Shown: positions 53,222 to 62,367 of the stretch, one piece after another
How positions within the stretch are numbered: position 1 is the first letter of the stretch
How the letters are laid out: the number at the start of each line of letters is the position of its first letter
Assembly: GCA_964482955.1 (NCBI GenBank)
Contig: CAYZZW010000006.1
Span: 1 to 64,000 of the forward strand
From: JAPLSN01 sp964482955
Lineage (GTDB): Bacteria; Spirochaetota; Spirochaetia; Treponematales; UBA12059
Length of the DNA: 64,000 nucleotides
Direction of reading: 5' to 3'
Notes under the pieces: model-generated
What the model was told of the DNA's origin: nothing
What the model saw: the letters and a program-made list of their open reading frames with translations, nothing else
Databases searched by the model: none
Made by a program: the position numbers and the translations under genes

Positions 53222-53713
53222 ATGAAACGAACCGCCATCGCCCTCGTCACGCTGCTCGCGGGAGGGATTCTCTTCGCGCAAGCCGAAATCAAGGCGTTCC
53301 CGCTGCGGGACGCCGCGAGCGGAAAGACCACCCTGTTCGCGAACGATCTGACCGTCGAGTCCGCGACCGCGATCCTCGAAACCTGGGGCTATTCCGCGAA
53401 GCCGCTCGTCGGCACCTGGTACCGCGTCCGCAAGGGCGAAATCGTCGCGGCGGAGATCGGCTTTTCGGCCGCGGGAACCCTCGAGCAGATCAACCTGCTC
53501 TCGCCGGACCTCGCGTTCGAGACCATCGTCGTGGGCGCCCGGCTCGTCGACTATTCCAACTACTACAAGGTCCAGGATTTCGACGACACGCTCGGCTACA
53601 TCTCCGTGCCCGTCTACGTCGGCACCGAGGCGAAGTACGCCTGCCGCGCGAAGTGCTTCCTCACGAACGGGCGCATCACGCAGATCCGCGCCAACTTCGC
53701 GAACCTGCGCTGA
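53222..53713 (+). CDS. exported hypothetical protein
   Basis: A 163-residue protein with a signal peptide (KRTAIALVTLLAGGILFAQA) ending near residue 22, no lipobox. The mature part is a single beta-rich domain (LVGTWYRVRKGEIVAAEIGF, VDYSNYYKVQDFDDTLGYIS). No family recognised. It probably shares a transcript with the PhzF gene, which begins 11 bases after its stop. Confidence 0.65.
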   Translation: MKRTAIALVTLLAGGILFAQAEIKAFPLRDAASGKTTLFANDLTVESATAILETWGYSAKPLVGTWYRVRKGEIVAAEIGFSAAGTLEQINLLSPDLAFETIVVGARLVDYSNYYKVQDFDDTLGYISVPVYVGTEAKYACRAKCFLTNGRITQIRANFANLR

Positions 53714-53724
53714 AGGCGATCGGC

Positions 53725-54594
53725 ATGACCCTCGACGTCCTCACGATCGACGCCTTTTCGAAAGACGGCCGCGGCGGCAATCCCGCGGGCGTCGTGGTCG
53801 ACGCGGCCAGCCTCTCCGACGCGCAGATGGCCGACATCGCGCGGAAAGTCGGCTTTTCGGAAACGGCGTTCGTCCTGCCGTCGGACCGCGCCACGTACCG
53901 GGTGCGTTTCTTCACGCCGGCGTCCGAGATCGACCTCTGCGGCCACGCCACCGTCGCCACGTGGTTCCTGCTCGCCAAGCTCGGCGGGGCGAAACCGGGC
54001 ACCCACTCGCAAGAAACGAAAGCCGGACTCCTCGGCATCGAGATCCTGCCGGACGGGACCATTCTCATGGAGCAGGCGCTGCCGACTTACTCGGAGCTTG
54101 TCGATCCGGCCGACGTCGCCGCGTCGCTCGGATTGCGGGCGACGGATCTGGCGGACGGGTTTCCCGTCCAAGTGGTGTCCACCGGCGTACGCGACGTCAT
54201 CGTGCCCGTGAAGGACCACGACGCGCTTCTCCGCATCGCGCCCGACCTCAAGGCCGTCGCGCGGATCAGCGCGGCGCACCGCACGAGTGGCTACCACGTC
54301 TTCACGCTCGACGCACGCCACGGCGGCACGGCGGCCTGCCGCAACTTCGCCCCGCTCGAGGGCATCGACGAGGAAGCCGCCACCGGCACCGCGTCGGGCG
54401 CCCTGTCCTGCTACCTCCACGCGTACCGCGAAACGCTCCGCGACGGGATGCGTGACCGCGTGTTCGAGCAGGGCTGGGGCATGAACAGGCCGTCGGAAAT
54501 CAAGTCGCGCCTCGAGTTCATGGACGGCGCCGTGACGCGCGTCGTCGTCGGCGGCGTCGCGGCGAACCAAGGCTCGAAGCGCGTCAGTATCTGA
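53725..54594 (+). CDS. PhzF-family epimerase/isomerase
   Basis: A 289-residue member of the PhzF family (diaminopimelate-epimerase-like fold, isomerases acting on small metabolites). DAFSKDGRGGNPAGVVVDA contains the N-terminal G-N-P-A-G; KVGFSETAFVLPS carries the conserved catalytic Glu; RFFTPASEIDLCGHATVATW and DEEAATGTASGAL complete the signature. No phenazine genes are nearby, so it is a general member, substrate unknown. No strong ribosome binding site is seen. Confidence 0.9.
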   Translation: MTLDVLTIDAFSKDGRGGNPAGVVVDAASLSDAQMADIARKVGFSETAFVLPSDRATYRVRFFTPASEIDLCGHATVATWFLLAKLGGAKPGTHSQETKAGLLGIEILPDGTILMEQALPTYSELVDPADVAASLGLRATDLADGFPVQVVSTGVRDVIVPVKDHDALLRIAPDLKAVARISAAHRTSGYHVFTLDARHGGTAACRNFAPLEGIDEEAATGTASGALSCYLHAYRETLRDGMRDRVFEQGWGMNRPSEIKSRLEFMDGAVTRVVVGGVAANQGSKRVSI

Positions 54595-54633
54595 ACGACG
54601 CGATCAAGCCGGCGCGCCGTGACTTGATCGCCG

Positions 54634-55011
54634 TCAGGCGGGCGTACCGGCGTGCTCCACGAACTGGATCTTGAGCCCGTTCGGGTCGAGCGCGTAGAAG
54701 AATTTGATGCTCGGGTTCGGCGAGAAGGGCCCCGAGTGGATGGCGACGCCCTTCGCCTTCAAGTCGGCCATGGCCGCGTCCGCCGACTCCACGACGAAAC
54801 CGAGCGAGATATCGGCGCCGTACGAGGGATTCGCGTTCTTGTCGTTGCGGATCAGCTCCACCTGTGTCCCGCCCGCCTTGCCAAGGAACGCGATTTCGGC
54901 GCCCGGCATCGGTTTCATCGTCCGGTGCACGGGCAAGCCCACGACGTCGCGATAGAACGCGAGCGATTTCTCCATGTCCTTCACGTTGATCGTCACCCAG
55001 CAAAAATCCAT
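54634..55011 (-). CDS. glyoxalase / vicinal-oxygen-chelate domain protein
   Basis: A 125-residue single-domain VOC protein (FCWVTINVKDMEKSLAFYRD at the start; FFYALDPNGLKIQFVE at the end). Metal ligands of the lactoylglutathione-lyase type (H/Q-E-H-E) are not all present: the first is Thr/Asn, while E near GGTQVELIRN and E in IQFVEH remain. So it may be a lyase of other chemistry or a binding protein. GAGG precedes the ATG at 55011. It is last in a three-gene operon, 11 bases after the PBP gene. Confidence 0.8.
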   Translation of the reverse strand: MDFCWVTINVKDMEKSLAFYRDVVGLPVHRTMKPMPGAEIAFLGKAGGTQVELIRNDKNANPSYGADISLGFVVESADAAMADLKAKGVAIHSGPFSPNPSIKFFYALDPNGLKIQFVEHAGTPA

Positions 55012-55022
55012 ATCGTCCTCTT

Positions 55023-56180
55023 TCATTCGAGCGGCACGTAGCCGGTCGCTTCCACGAGATATTGGCCTTCGTCCGAAAGGATCCACTCGACGAACGAACG
55101 CGTCGCAGCCGACTCGTTCCCGAGGGTGATCGCGTAGAACTCCGACGAGTAGGGGTAGCTGCCGTCCCGGATGGTTTCTTTCGACGGGGCGACGCCGTCG
55201 ATCGCGAGCAGCTTGATGTCGCCGTTCTTCACCATCTGCGTCGAGTAAAAGAGGAACGAATAGCCGAGGGCGTTCCGGAAGTTCCGGTAATTCGCCGTCC
55301 GCTCGATGATCCCGCCCATGCCGGCGATCACGTCCTCTTTCAAGGGCTCGATCAGCGTTTCGCCGTCCATGATCTTCTGCAGCATCGTCTGGCTGCCGCT
55401 GCCTTCCGGCCGTTGGAACACCTTGATCGCTTCCGGGCGTCCCCCGAACGTCTTCCAATTCACGGACTCGCCCGAATAGATCGACACGATGTCCTTCGAC
55501 GATAACCCGTCCACGGGATTTCGCCGATTCACGAAGAAAACGAAGGCTTCCTTGCCGATCGCCGTCTTATTGAAGGTTTTTCCCATAGCCTGCGCCGCCT
55601 CTGCCTGCTTCGCGGACGGCCGGGCGCAGAAGATGAGTTCCACCCTACCGTTCAGAAGGTTTTCGTAGGCGGTCGGAGTGGTCGTGCACTGCACCGCGCT
55701 GTCTCGGGGATTGTAGTCGCCTTCGGGATAGACGGCGTTCGCGAAGGCGGCGTAGAGGGGATACAGGGCGGTGGCGCCGTCCAGCCTCGGCGCGTCCGGA
55801 CCAAGCCGCAGGGACGCCGGCTTTTTGAGGACGGCCGCGCGCGTGCCCGCCTTGAACGGCATGTACTCGCGGAGGTCGACATCCCCGTCGCTCACGACCG
55901 GGATCGAGGCGACGTACGCGTCGCGCGCGAACACCCCGCCGACGACGCCGGCACAGAGGACGAACAAGACCACCGTCGCCAGGATGCCCATACGATTCCT
56001 ATAACACCAACAAAACAGGAACGCCACCGCGGCCAACCAGGCCGCTACCACGAACCACGAGACGAACGGCCGCTTTGTCAAAAGCGTCAGCAACCACAGC
56101 AGCAGCCCGCCGTAGCTGATCGCCGCGACCGCCGCCATGGTGACGAGCGCCTTGATCAAACCCGCGATTTTTTTGTCCAT
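55023..56180 (-). CDS. membrane-tethered phosphate-type substrate-binding protein
   Basis: A 385-residue protein with three N-terminal TM helices (about 8-33, 40-60 and 65-85) followed by an extracytoplasmic type II periplasmic-binding domain. The domain reads like PstS: DGATALYPLYAAFANAVYPE, RVELIFCARPSAKQAEAAQA, GKEAFVFFVNRRNPVDGLSS, IYSGESVNWKTFGG, QRPEGSGSQTMLQKIM. The signature GSG(S)Q phosphate-site loop is present. ATG 56180 (MDKKIAGL) has AAGGAG five bases upstream. No pstCAB genes follow, so it may be a sensor or scavenger rather than a transporter subunit. Confidence 0.85.
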   Translation of the reverse strand: MDKKIAGLIKALVTMAAVAAISYGGLLLWLLTLLTKRPFVSWFVVAAWLAAVAFLFCWCYRNRMGILATVVLFVLCAGVVGGVFARDAYVASIPVVSDGDVDLREYMPFKAGTRAAVLKKPASLRLGPDAPRLDGATALYPLYAAFANAVYPEGDYNPRDSAVQCTTTPTAYENLLNGRVELIFCARPSAKQAEAAQAMGKTFNKTAIGKEAFVFFVNRRNPVDGLSSKDIVSIYSGESVNWKTFGGRPEAIKVFQRPEGSGSQTMLQKIMDGETLIEPLKEDVIAGMGGIIERTANYRNFRNALGYSFLFYSTQMVKNGDIKLLAIDGVAPSKETIRDGSYPYSSEFYAITLGNESAATRSFVEWILSDEGQYLVEATGYVPLE

Positions 56181-56191
56181 CCCGAGCTCCT

Positions 56192-56899
56192 TCAATCCCA
56201 CAGTCGCGGACGCGACAGGTATTCGTAGTCCGCGAGCGCGGCGACATCCTTCCGCCGTTCCGCAAGCGTACCGATAACCGATTCCGAATAAATATCATAC
56301 AGGGGCAAGTCGTACTTCGCGCTCGCGTTGCGGAAGCCGTCCGCCTCGAACACGAACACGTTCGGCACCAGGACGTCGCGCTCGGCGCCGTAGCGGCGGT
56401 CGAAGCAGACGAACGCAGTCCCGTCGTCGATCTTCACGAACGATTCGAGACCGGAGAAAAACGATTCCAGGTGACGGACTCGGACCGAATCGCCCTCCCC
56501 TTCAACCCAATCGAACATCTCGATCGACGTGCCTTTTCCGCAGGCGCTTCCGCTGATGCCGTAGACGACGGTCGCTTTCCCGAAGAGCGCGACGCTCTCG
56601 AAGCCCATGCCGAAACGAGAGACATCGACGTCGATCACGATGCGACCACCTTCGCGGACGGTCAGACGATCGGAGTAGTCGTCGTAGTCGGTGAGGATTT
56701 CGTACGTCAGGGCGCCCCGCCGCGCGGTACGGAGGATGCCGTTGTCGAGAAATCGCTCGTCGTACGCGAGCGCCGCGCGCGCCATCGGCTCGAATCGGCC
56801 GACGATCGCGGCGATGTAGGCGCGGAGATCCATCGACTCATCCGCGTGAGCCAGGGCGGCGGAGGCGCACAGGAGGAATAACGCAAGGCATCGCTTCAT
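56192..56899 (-). CDS. exported hypothetical protein
   Basis: A 235-residue protein with a signal peptide (KRCLALFLLCASAALAHA) and no lipobox. The mature part (MDLRAYIAAIVGRFEPMARA ...) is beta-rich; TYEILTDYDDYSDRLTVREG and TAFVCFDRRYGAERDVLVPN stand out. No family recognised. It heads the operon with the PBP and VOC genes, each spaced 11 bases. No clear ribosome binding site precedes the ATG at 56899. Confidence 0.65.
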   Translation of the reverse strand: MKRCLALFLLCASAALAHADESMDLRAYIAAIVGRFEPMARAALAYDERFLDNGILRTARRGALTYEILTDYDDYSDRLTVREGGRIVIDVDVSRFGMGFESVALFGKATVVYGISGSACGKGTSIEMFDWVEGEGDSVRVRHLESFFSGLESFVKIDDGTAFVCFDRRYGAERDVLVPNVFVFEADGFRNASAKYDLPLYDIYSESVIGTLAERRKDVAALADYEYLSRPRLWD

Positions 56900-57027
56900 C
56901 GAGAAACCATGATGACCGCATGCGCATGACCGCGCAAGATCCCGCGCGACCGAAATCGCGTCCGCCGCGCCCGGTCTTGGCCGCATTCTCCGCACAGTGC
57001 ATCTTCCATATCCTTCACGCGCGGCGC

Positions 57028-57056
57028 TTGCGGACGGCAGCGGCGGCGTGTATCGT
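57028..57056 (+). promoter_or_regulatory. promoter of leaderless sbcDC
   Basis: TTGCGG (57028-57033), 17-base spacer, TATCGT (57051-57056), then six bases to the sbcD ATG at 57063. Confidence 0.7.
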
Positions 57057-57062
57057 GTCGGC

Positions 57063-58367
57063 ATGCGCATTTTGCACTGCTCGGACTTGCACATCGGAAA
57101 GACGCTCTGCGACCACGACCTCCTGCCCGACCAGTCGATCGCGCTCAAGCGGATCGCCGAGATCGCGCGGGAGGAACGCGCGGCCGCCGTCGTCGTCGCG
57201 GGCGACGTGTTCGACCGCAGCGTGCCCTCGCCGGAGGCGGTCAGGCTGTTCGGCGCCTTCCTCGCCGACCTCCGCTCGGGCGCCGAGCCGCCCGAGATCG
57301 TGATCATCCCAGGCAACCACGATTCGGCCGCGCGGGTCGGCTACTGTTCCGAAGTACTGGCCCCGGCGGGCGTGCACGTGCGCGCGGACCCGGAGCGCTC
57401 GGGCGAGCCCGTGATCGTCGAACGCGGCGGCGAACGCTGCGCGATCTGGGCGATCCCCTTCCTGGCGCCCGGCGCCTTCGACGCGCATGACCCGGCGCCG
57501 GTCGCTGCCGAACCGACGACCGAGACGGCAGCGGGCGTTGCGGTCCCGGCAAAGACGGCGGCCGATAAAGCGCGATCCGACGGCCAAGCCGACCTCTTCA
57601 CGGAGCTCGTGCGAAACACAGCACCCGAAAAGCCGCGAACAGAGACCGAACCGATCAAGCCGCGCATCCGCGGGCAGGCGGAACTCTTCGCCGAAGCCGT
57701 GGCGATGACGAAGCCCGGCGCGGATCCGAAAACGATCGACGTCCTCGTGTGCCACGTCTTCGCGTCCGGCGCCTTCGCGAGCGAATCCGAGCGGCGCTTC
57801 CTCGGCAGCGCCGAGGCGGTCGATCCCGCGCTCTTCGATCCGTTCGACTACGCCGCGCTCGGCCACTTGCACGCCCGTCAGGAAGCCGGCGCGAAGGGCC
57901 GCTACGCGGGCACGCCGCTCGCCTACGCGTTTTCCGAAGCCGACCGCGTCAAATCGGTGTCGGTGGTCGACGTGACGAAAGGATCGTTCGCCGAGCGGGC
58001 CGTGCCCATACGACCGCCGCGCGCGCTCAGGCGGATCCGCGGCCACTTCGCCGAGCTCGTCGACGGCGCCGCCGACGCAACCCTCGCGGAAGCGTACGTC
58101 GAAGCCACGTTGACCGATCCCGCGCCCGTGCTCGGGGCGGCCGAAGGACTCAGGCGCGTCTATCCTTTCCTCCTCTCGGTGAAGCAGGAGTGCATGGAAG
58201 CGGTCACGACGACCGTCGAGGCGGCGACGCGACCCGCGGAGGAAGCCTGGGACATCCTCGACGACTTCCGCGCCTTCCATAAGGCGATCTACGGCGACGA
58301 TCCGGACGCGGACGCGCTCGCGCTCTTCGACGCCCTGCGCGGGGAGGCCGAGCATGCGACCGCGTAG
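57063..58367 (+). CDS. sbcD: exonuclease subunit SbcD
   Basis: The nuclease subunit of SbcCD (Mre11-like), which cuts hairpins and processes DNA ends. Motifs: HCSDLHIGKTL (D, H), VVAGDVFDRS (GD), IIPGNHDSAAR (GNHD), VLVCHVFASG (H) and YAALGHLHARQ (GHLH). At 434 residues it is longer than usual because of an insertion at about 139-219 that carries a near-repeated QADLFTELV / QAELFAEAV element. The start overlaps the -10 region, giving a leaderless mRNA. It overlaps sbcC by 14 bases. Confidence 0.94.
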   Translation: MRILHCSDLHIGKTLCDHDLLPDQSIALKRIAEIAREERAAAVVVAGDVFDRSVPSPEAVRLFGAFLADLRSGAEPPEIVIIPGNHDSAARVGYCSEVLAPAGVHVRADPERSGEPVIVERGGERCAIWAIPFLAPGAFDAHDPAPVAAEPTTETAAGVAVPAKTAADKARSDGQADLFTELVRNTAPEKPRTETEPIKPRIRGQAELFAEAVAMTKPGADPKTIDVLVCHVFASGAFASESERRFLGSAEAVDPALFDPFDYAALGHLHARQEAGAKGRYAGTPLAYAFSEADRVKSVSVVDVTKGSFAERAVPIRPPRALRRIRGHFAELVDGAADATLAEAYVEATLTDPAPVLGAAEGLRRVYPFLLSVKQECMEAVTTTVEAATRPAEEAWDILDDFRAFHKAIYGDDPDADALALFDALRGEAEHATA

Positions 58368-61359
58368 CCTCGCCATCGCCAACATCGGCCCCTTCGCCGG
58401 GGAAGTCGTGGTGGACTTCTCGAGGCTCGACGACGTGTTCCTCGTCTGCGGCGACACGGGCTCGGGCAAGACGACCATCTTCGACTGCGTGGCGTACGCG
58501 CTCTACGGCTCGTTGCCGGGCACGCGCTCGGGGCGCGAAGGCGAACTCGCGTCGCACCACGCGAAGCCGGGCGACGAGCCGTCGGTCGAATTCGAGTTCG
58601 AATCCGGCGGCACGCGCTATTCGATCTCGCGAAAACCGTCCCGGGAACGCGCGAAGCTGCGAGGATCGGGACTGACGAAGGAAGGCTCGGAAGCCGTCCT
58701 GCGCGTCCTCGAACGAGGCGCCTGGCGCGTCCTCGCGACGGGCGTAGCGGAAGCGGACGACGCGATAAAAAGGATACTCGGCTTCACGAAGGACGAATTC
58801 CTCAAGATCGTGCTCCTCCCGCAAGGCGAGTTCCAGCGCTTCCTCGAGATGAATTCGAACGACCGGGCGGGCTTGCTCGAAAAGCTGTTTCCCGTGGAGC
58901 TCCACGCCGCCGTGACGGGAAGGGCCAAGACGCGGCTCGACGCCGCGCAGGCGACGCTCAAGCGCGTCGACGCCGAGCTCGACGCCCTCGGCGCGGCCGC
59001 GACGCCCGAAGAGACGGCGATCGAGCTCGAACGACTCGACGGCGAGCTGTCGGCGATCAAGGCCGACCTGGGAGCCGCGCGCGCGGAAGAGACCTCGCGG
59101 AAAACCGGACTCGAGCGCGCCGCCGAAATCGGCCGCGCCTTCGACCTCGCCGCCGAAACCGCCCGCGCGCTGGCTTCCCTCGAGTCGGAGGCCCCCGCGA
59201 TGGACGCCCTCGAGCGCGGCATCGGCACCGCGGCCCGCGCGCGCGAACTGGCCGCACTCCTCGACGGTCTGGACGAAAAGCGCCAGGCGGCGGCGGACGC
59301 CGGACGGCAGCACGCGGAGGCCGAAGCGCGGAACGCCGGACTTGCCGCCGAACGACCCGCGATGGAAAACGCCGAACGCCGGCTCGCCGCGCTCGCGACG
59401 GAACTCGGCTCCCTCGCGGAGCGCATCGGCACGCTCAAGTCCGCCGCGGCGGCCTGGGAACGCGCGGACGCGCTCGGACGGGAAGCGGCGCGCGCCGCGG
59501 CAGAGGACGAGAAGACCGCGAAAACCTCGGCGGACGCCGCGAGGCAAGCGGACGCGGCGAAAGCCGAGATAGCCCGGCTCCGCGCCGCGCCCGGCACGGA
59601 AGACGCCGCGCGAGCGGAACGCGACAAGGCGCGGGACGAAGCCGGGCGCGCCGAACGGACGCTCGAAAGCGCCGCGCGCCGAGAAGAGCTGGCGCGCGAT
59701 CTCGAGTCGGCCGCGGGAACGCTCGCGACGGCCGAAGAACGGGAACGGATCCTTCGGGACGGGGCCGAAACCGCCGAACGCGACCTGGCGACCATCCAAG
59801 CCGCGCTCGACGGAGCCGCGGCCGCCTCGCTCGCGGCGAGCCTGGCCGACGGCGCGCCTTGCCCCGTCTGCGGCTCGATCCACCACCCGAATCCCGCCGT
59901 CCAGGCCGACGATCCCGACGCGCTCCGCGCCGCCCTCGCCGAAGCCCGGAAACGCCGCGACGCGGCGTTCGGCGCCCTCTCGCGCTCGTCGTCCGAATCG
60001 GGAGCAGCGAGCGCCCGACGCGCCATGCTCCAAGCCGAACTGGACAAGCTTCCCGCCGATCTCCCTTCCGCGTCCGACGCCGAAGCGGCGGCGAACGCCG
60101 CGCGCGGCGCCCTCGCCGAGGCCGAAGCGCGCTTGGCCGACCTCGAGGCGCGCAGGCGAAAGACCGAAGAACTCGAAACGAGGCTCGCGGGACTTACGGC
60201 GGAAGCCGAACGGCTGGCCGCCGCCGCGCGGGCCACGGCCACCGCGCGGGCTGGCGCCGAAAGCGCGGCCGAAGCGGCCCGCGCGGCGGCGGGCGGCGAG
60301 GATCCGCGCCCCGGGCTCGCCGCAGGGGAAAAAGAACTCCGCGCCGGAACCGCGGAACGCGAACGGCTCGACAAACTGATCGTCGCCCACCGCAGGGACT
60401 CGGCGACCGCGGCCGCGGAACTGGCGGAACGGGCGAGCGCCCTCGAAAAAGCGACGAAGGCGCGCGACGCGGCCGAAGCGGGCGCCGACGCCGAACTGGC
60501 GCGGCGCGGCTTCGACACCGCGGAAGAGGCGCGCCGGGCCGCGTGGCCCGAGGACAGGCTCGCGCGCGCCAGGCGCGACTTGGCGGAATGGCGCGACAGG
60601 CTGTCCGCGGCGCGGGAAGCCGCGACCCGCTGCGCCGCGGCGGTCGCAGGGCGCGAGAGGCCGGATATCGCGGCGGCAAACGCGGGCCTCGCCGAAGCCC
60701 GCGCGGCCGTCGCCGCCCTGGACGAGCGCCTCGCCGACTCGACGCGGCGCAAGGCGGAGCTCGCGGGCCGCGCCGAACGCCATCGCGCCCTGTCGGCCGA
60801 ACGGGAACGGCTCGCCTCGGACAACGCGACCCTCGTGAAGCTGTCGGCCGCGCTGAACGGCGAGGTCTCCGGCCGGCGCATGACCTTCCAGACCTTCGCC
60901 CTCGGCCGTTACTTCGAGGCGGTCGTCGCCTGCGCCGCGGCGCGGCTCCTCGAGATGTCCGACGGGCGCTATCGCCTCTCGATGGACCGGCAGGCGGGCA
61001 AGGGTTCCTCGAAAGTGGGACTCGAGATCCTCGTGGCCGACGCGTTCACCGGCAAGGAGCGTCCGGCCGCCTCGCTCTCCGGCGGCGAGAAATTCATGGC
61101 GTCCATCTCGCTGGCGCTCGGCCTCGCGGACGTCGTGTCGAACCGCGCCGCGGGATCCCCCGTGGAATCGGTGTTCATCGACGAGGGGTTCGGTTCGCTG
61201 GACGAGGACGCGCTCGACCGGGCGATCGACGTGCTCGACCGCGTGCGCGAAGGACGCATGGTCGGCATCGTGTCGCACGTGGCCGAGCTGCGCTCGCGCA
61301 TCCCCTCGCGCATCGAAGTGCGCAAGGGACGCTCGGGTTCCGCGATCGAGATCGTTTGA
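58354..61359 (+). CDS. sbcC: exonuclease subunit SbcC
   Basis: The SMC/Rad50-like ATPase of SbcCD. The 1001-residue protein begins with the ATP loop GDTGSGKTTIFDCVAYALYG (near 32), then long Ala/Glu/Arg-rich coiled coils, a zinc hook CPVCGSIHHP (C505, C508) between the two arms, and a C-terminal ABC half: LSGGEKFMASISLALGLADV and SVFIDEGFGSLDEDAL. The length and order fit the family. Translation is coupled to sbcD by overlap. Coiled-coil composition is extremely Ala-rich because of the high GC. Confidence 0.96.
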   Translation: MRPRSLAIANIGPFAGEVVVDFSRLDDVFLVCGDTGSGKTTIFDCVAYALYGSLPGTRSGREGELASHHAKPGDEPSVEFEFESGGTRYSISRKPSRERAKLRGSGLTKEGSEAVLRVLERGAWRVLATGVAEADDAIKRILGFTKDEFLKIVLLPQGEFQRFLEMNSNDRAGLLEKLFPVELHAAVTGRAKTRLDAAQATLKRVDAELDALGAAATPEETAIELERLDGELSAIKADLGAARAEETSRKTGLERAAEIGRAFDLAAETARALASLESEAPAMDALERGIGTAARARELAALLDGLDEKRQAAADAGRQHAEAEARNAGLAAERPAMENAERRLAALATELGSLAERIGTLKSAAAAWERADALGREAARAAAEDEKTAKTSADAARQADAAKAEIARLRAAPGTEDAARAERDKARDEAGRAERTLESAARREELARDLESAAGTLATAEERERILRDGAETAERDLATIQAALDGAAAASLAASLADGAPCPVCGSIHHPNPAVQADDPDALRAALAEARKRRDAAFGALSRSSSESGAASARRAMLQAELDKLPADLPSASDAEAAANAARGALAEAEARLADLEARRRKTEELETRLAGLTAEAERLAAAARATATARAGAESAAEAARAAAGGEDPRPGLAAGEKELRAGTAERERLDKLIVAHRRDSATAAAELAERASALEKATKARDAAEAGADAELARRGFDTAEEARRAAWPEDRLARARRDLAEWRDRLSAAREAATRCAAAVAGRERPDIAAANAGLAEARAAVAALDERLADSTRRKAELAGRAERHRALSAERERLASDNATLVKLSAALNGEVSGRRMTFQTFALGRYFEAVVACAAARLLEMSDGRYRLSMDRQAGKGSSKVGLEILVADAFTGKERPAASLSGGEKFMASISLALGLADVVSNRAAGSPVESVFIDEGFGSLDEDALDRAIDVLDRVREGRMVGIVSHVAELRSRIPSRIEVRKGRSGSAIEIV

Positions 61360-61428
61360 CCGGTCGGGGACGGCGCCGAAGGGCGCGCCTTCACCTGTCC
61401 GCGATGAGCGTGATGATCATGGCGCTTC

Positions 61429-62367
61429 CTATTTGAACGCGATCGAGGCGTAGGACTTGTGTCCTTCGAATTTCGCGCCGGCCGAGAAGAGGTCCTCGAT
61501 CTGGGGCGGAATCGCCTTGAGGCAGGTGCCGGACACCGTGATGCGGTCGTCCTCGGCGTGCCGGAGCGCGAGGTGGTGGATGAAGTTCACGTCCTCCGAG
61601 ACGACGGAGCCGGTGGAACCGGGCCGGCGCCACACGGTCGCGCCCGCGTGGAAGACGAACTTGAAACCGATCGGCACTTCGAGCCGGAACGACTCGTAGC
61701 CGATCAGCGCGCGGTTCACGAGCAGTTCGTACGCGATCTTCACGGGCGATTCGCCGGCCGGATCCTCGGGGAAGACGAGCAGGATGCCGTTCTGGTCCTT
61801 CATCCAGAGGAGGCCGTTCGTCTCCATGAACACGCTCGCCATGTGCGCGGCGTACGAATCCCGGAGCGCGGCGAGCCGGGTCTCGCCGATCTTGCCGCGC
61901 AGGCCCGCCTGGTCGCAGATGGCCGAATAGCAGAACAGGAAGCGGTACTCGCGTCCCTCGACGAGCTTGCGCCAGCCGGGGAAGGCCGTCGCCTGTCCCT
62001 CGCCTTCGCGGGCGCCCGAGCGCACCGCCGCGTCCTCGAGCCGCGCCGCGTCCACGCCCGCCTTGAACAGCGCGGGCCCCACGTAATCCTTCGCGCCGGC
62101 GAACATGAGCGACGCCGGATCGGCGATGGCCCCGAGCGGGTCGAGCACGCCGAAGGCGATCCCCTTGTCCGCGAGCTCGGCCACCTTCTTCCGGAATGCG
62201 CGCTCGTCGGCGCCCGAGGCGTCGAGGTAGGGAAAGCCCTCCTCGGCGGCCGCGGCGATCGTCCGGCCGACCGAACGGGGCGACTGGACGTCGGCGTCGT
62301 CGGCGAGGCGCGCGACGAGTTTCTTGACGGGGGCGGCCGACAGGTCGGAATAGACGGTGAACTTCAT
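61429..62367 (-). CDS. degenerate class III cyclase-like protein (C2-like)
   Basis: A 312-residue soluble protein. The C-terminal ~170 residues resemble a class III nucleotidyl cyclase homology domain: FLFCYSAICDQAG in place of the metal-binding F-x-D-I-x-G, LLWMKDQNGILLVF where K-x-x-G-D would be (Lys kept, metal Asp lost), FKFVFHAGATVW, and SEDVNFIHHLALRH where D-x-V-N-x-A-x-R is expected (Asn kept, Arg replaced by His), then ITVSG. The first ~130 residues are unrelated. It overlaps the upstream gene by four bases (ATGA). Activity alone is unlikely; see the paired gene. Confidence 0.6.
   Translation of the reverse strand: MKFTVYSDLSAAPVKKLVARLADDADVQSPRSVGRTIAAAAEEGFPYLDASGADERAFRKKVAELADKGIAFGVLDPLGAIADPASLMFAGAKDYVGPALFKAGVDAARLEDAAVRSGAREGEGQATAFPGWRKLVEGREYRFLFCYSAICDQAGLRGKIGETRLAALRDSYAAHMASVFMETNGLLWMKDQNGILLVFPEDPAGESPVKIAYELLVNRALIGYESFRLEVPIGFKFVFHAGATVWRRPGSTGSVVSEDVNFIHHLALRHAEDDRITVSGTCLKAIPPQIEDLFSAGAKFEGHKSYASIAFK

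Noticed and set aside
58204..61278. ~1020-codon minus-strand open frame opposite sbcC
   Set aside because: Mirror of the sbcC coding frame; no family motifs, extreme Arg/Gly/Phe content.
57063..61359. sbcDC as part of a defence system
   Set aside because: Both subunits have normal family domains and a housekeeping neighbourhood; no additional defence genes adjoin.
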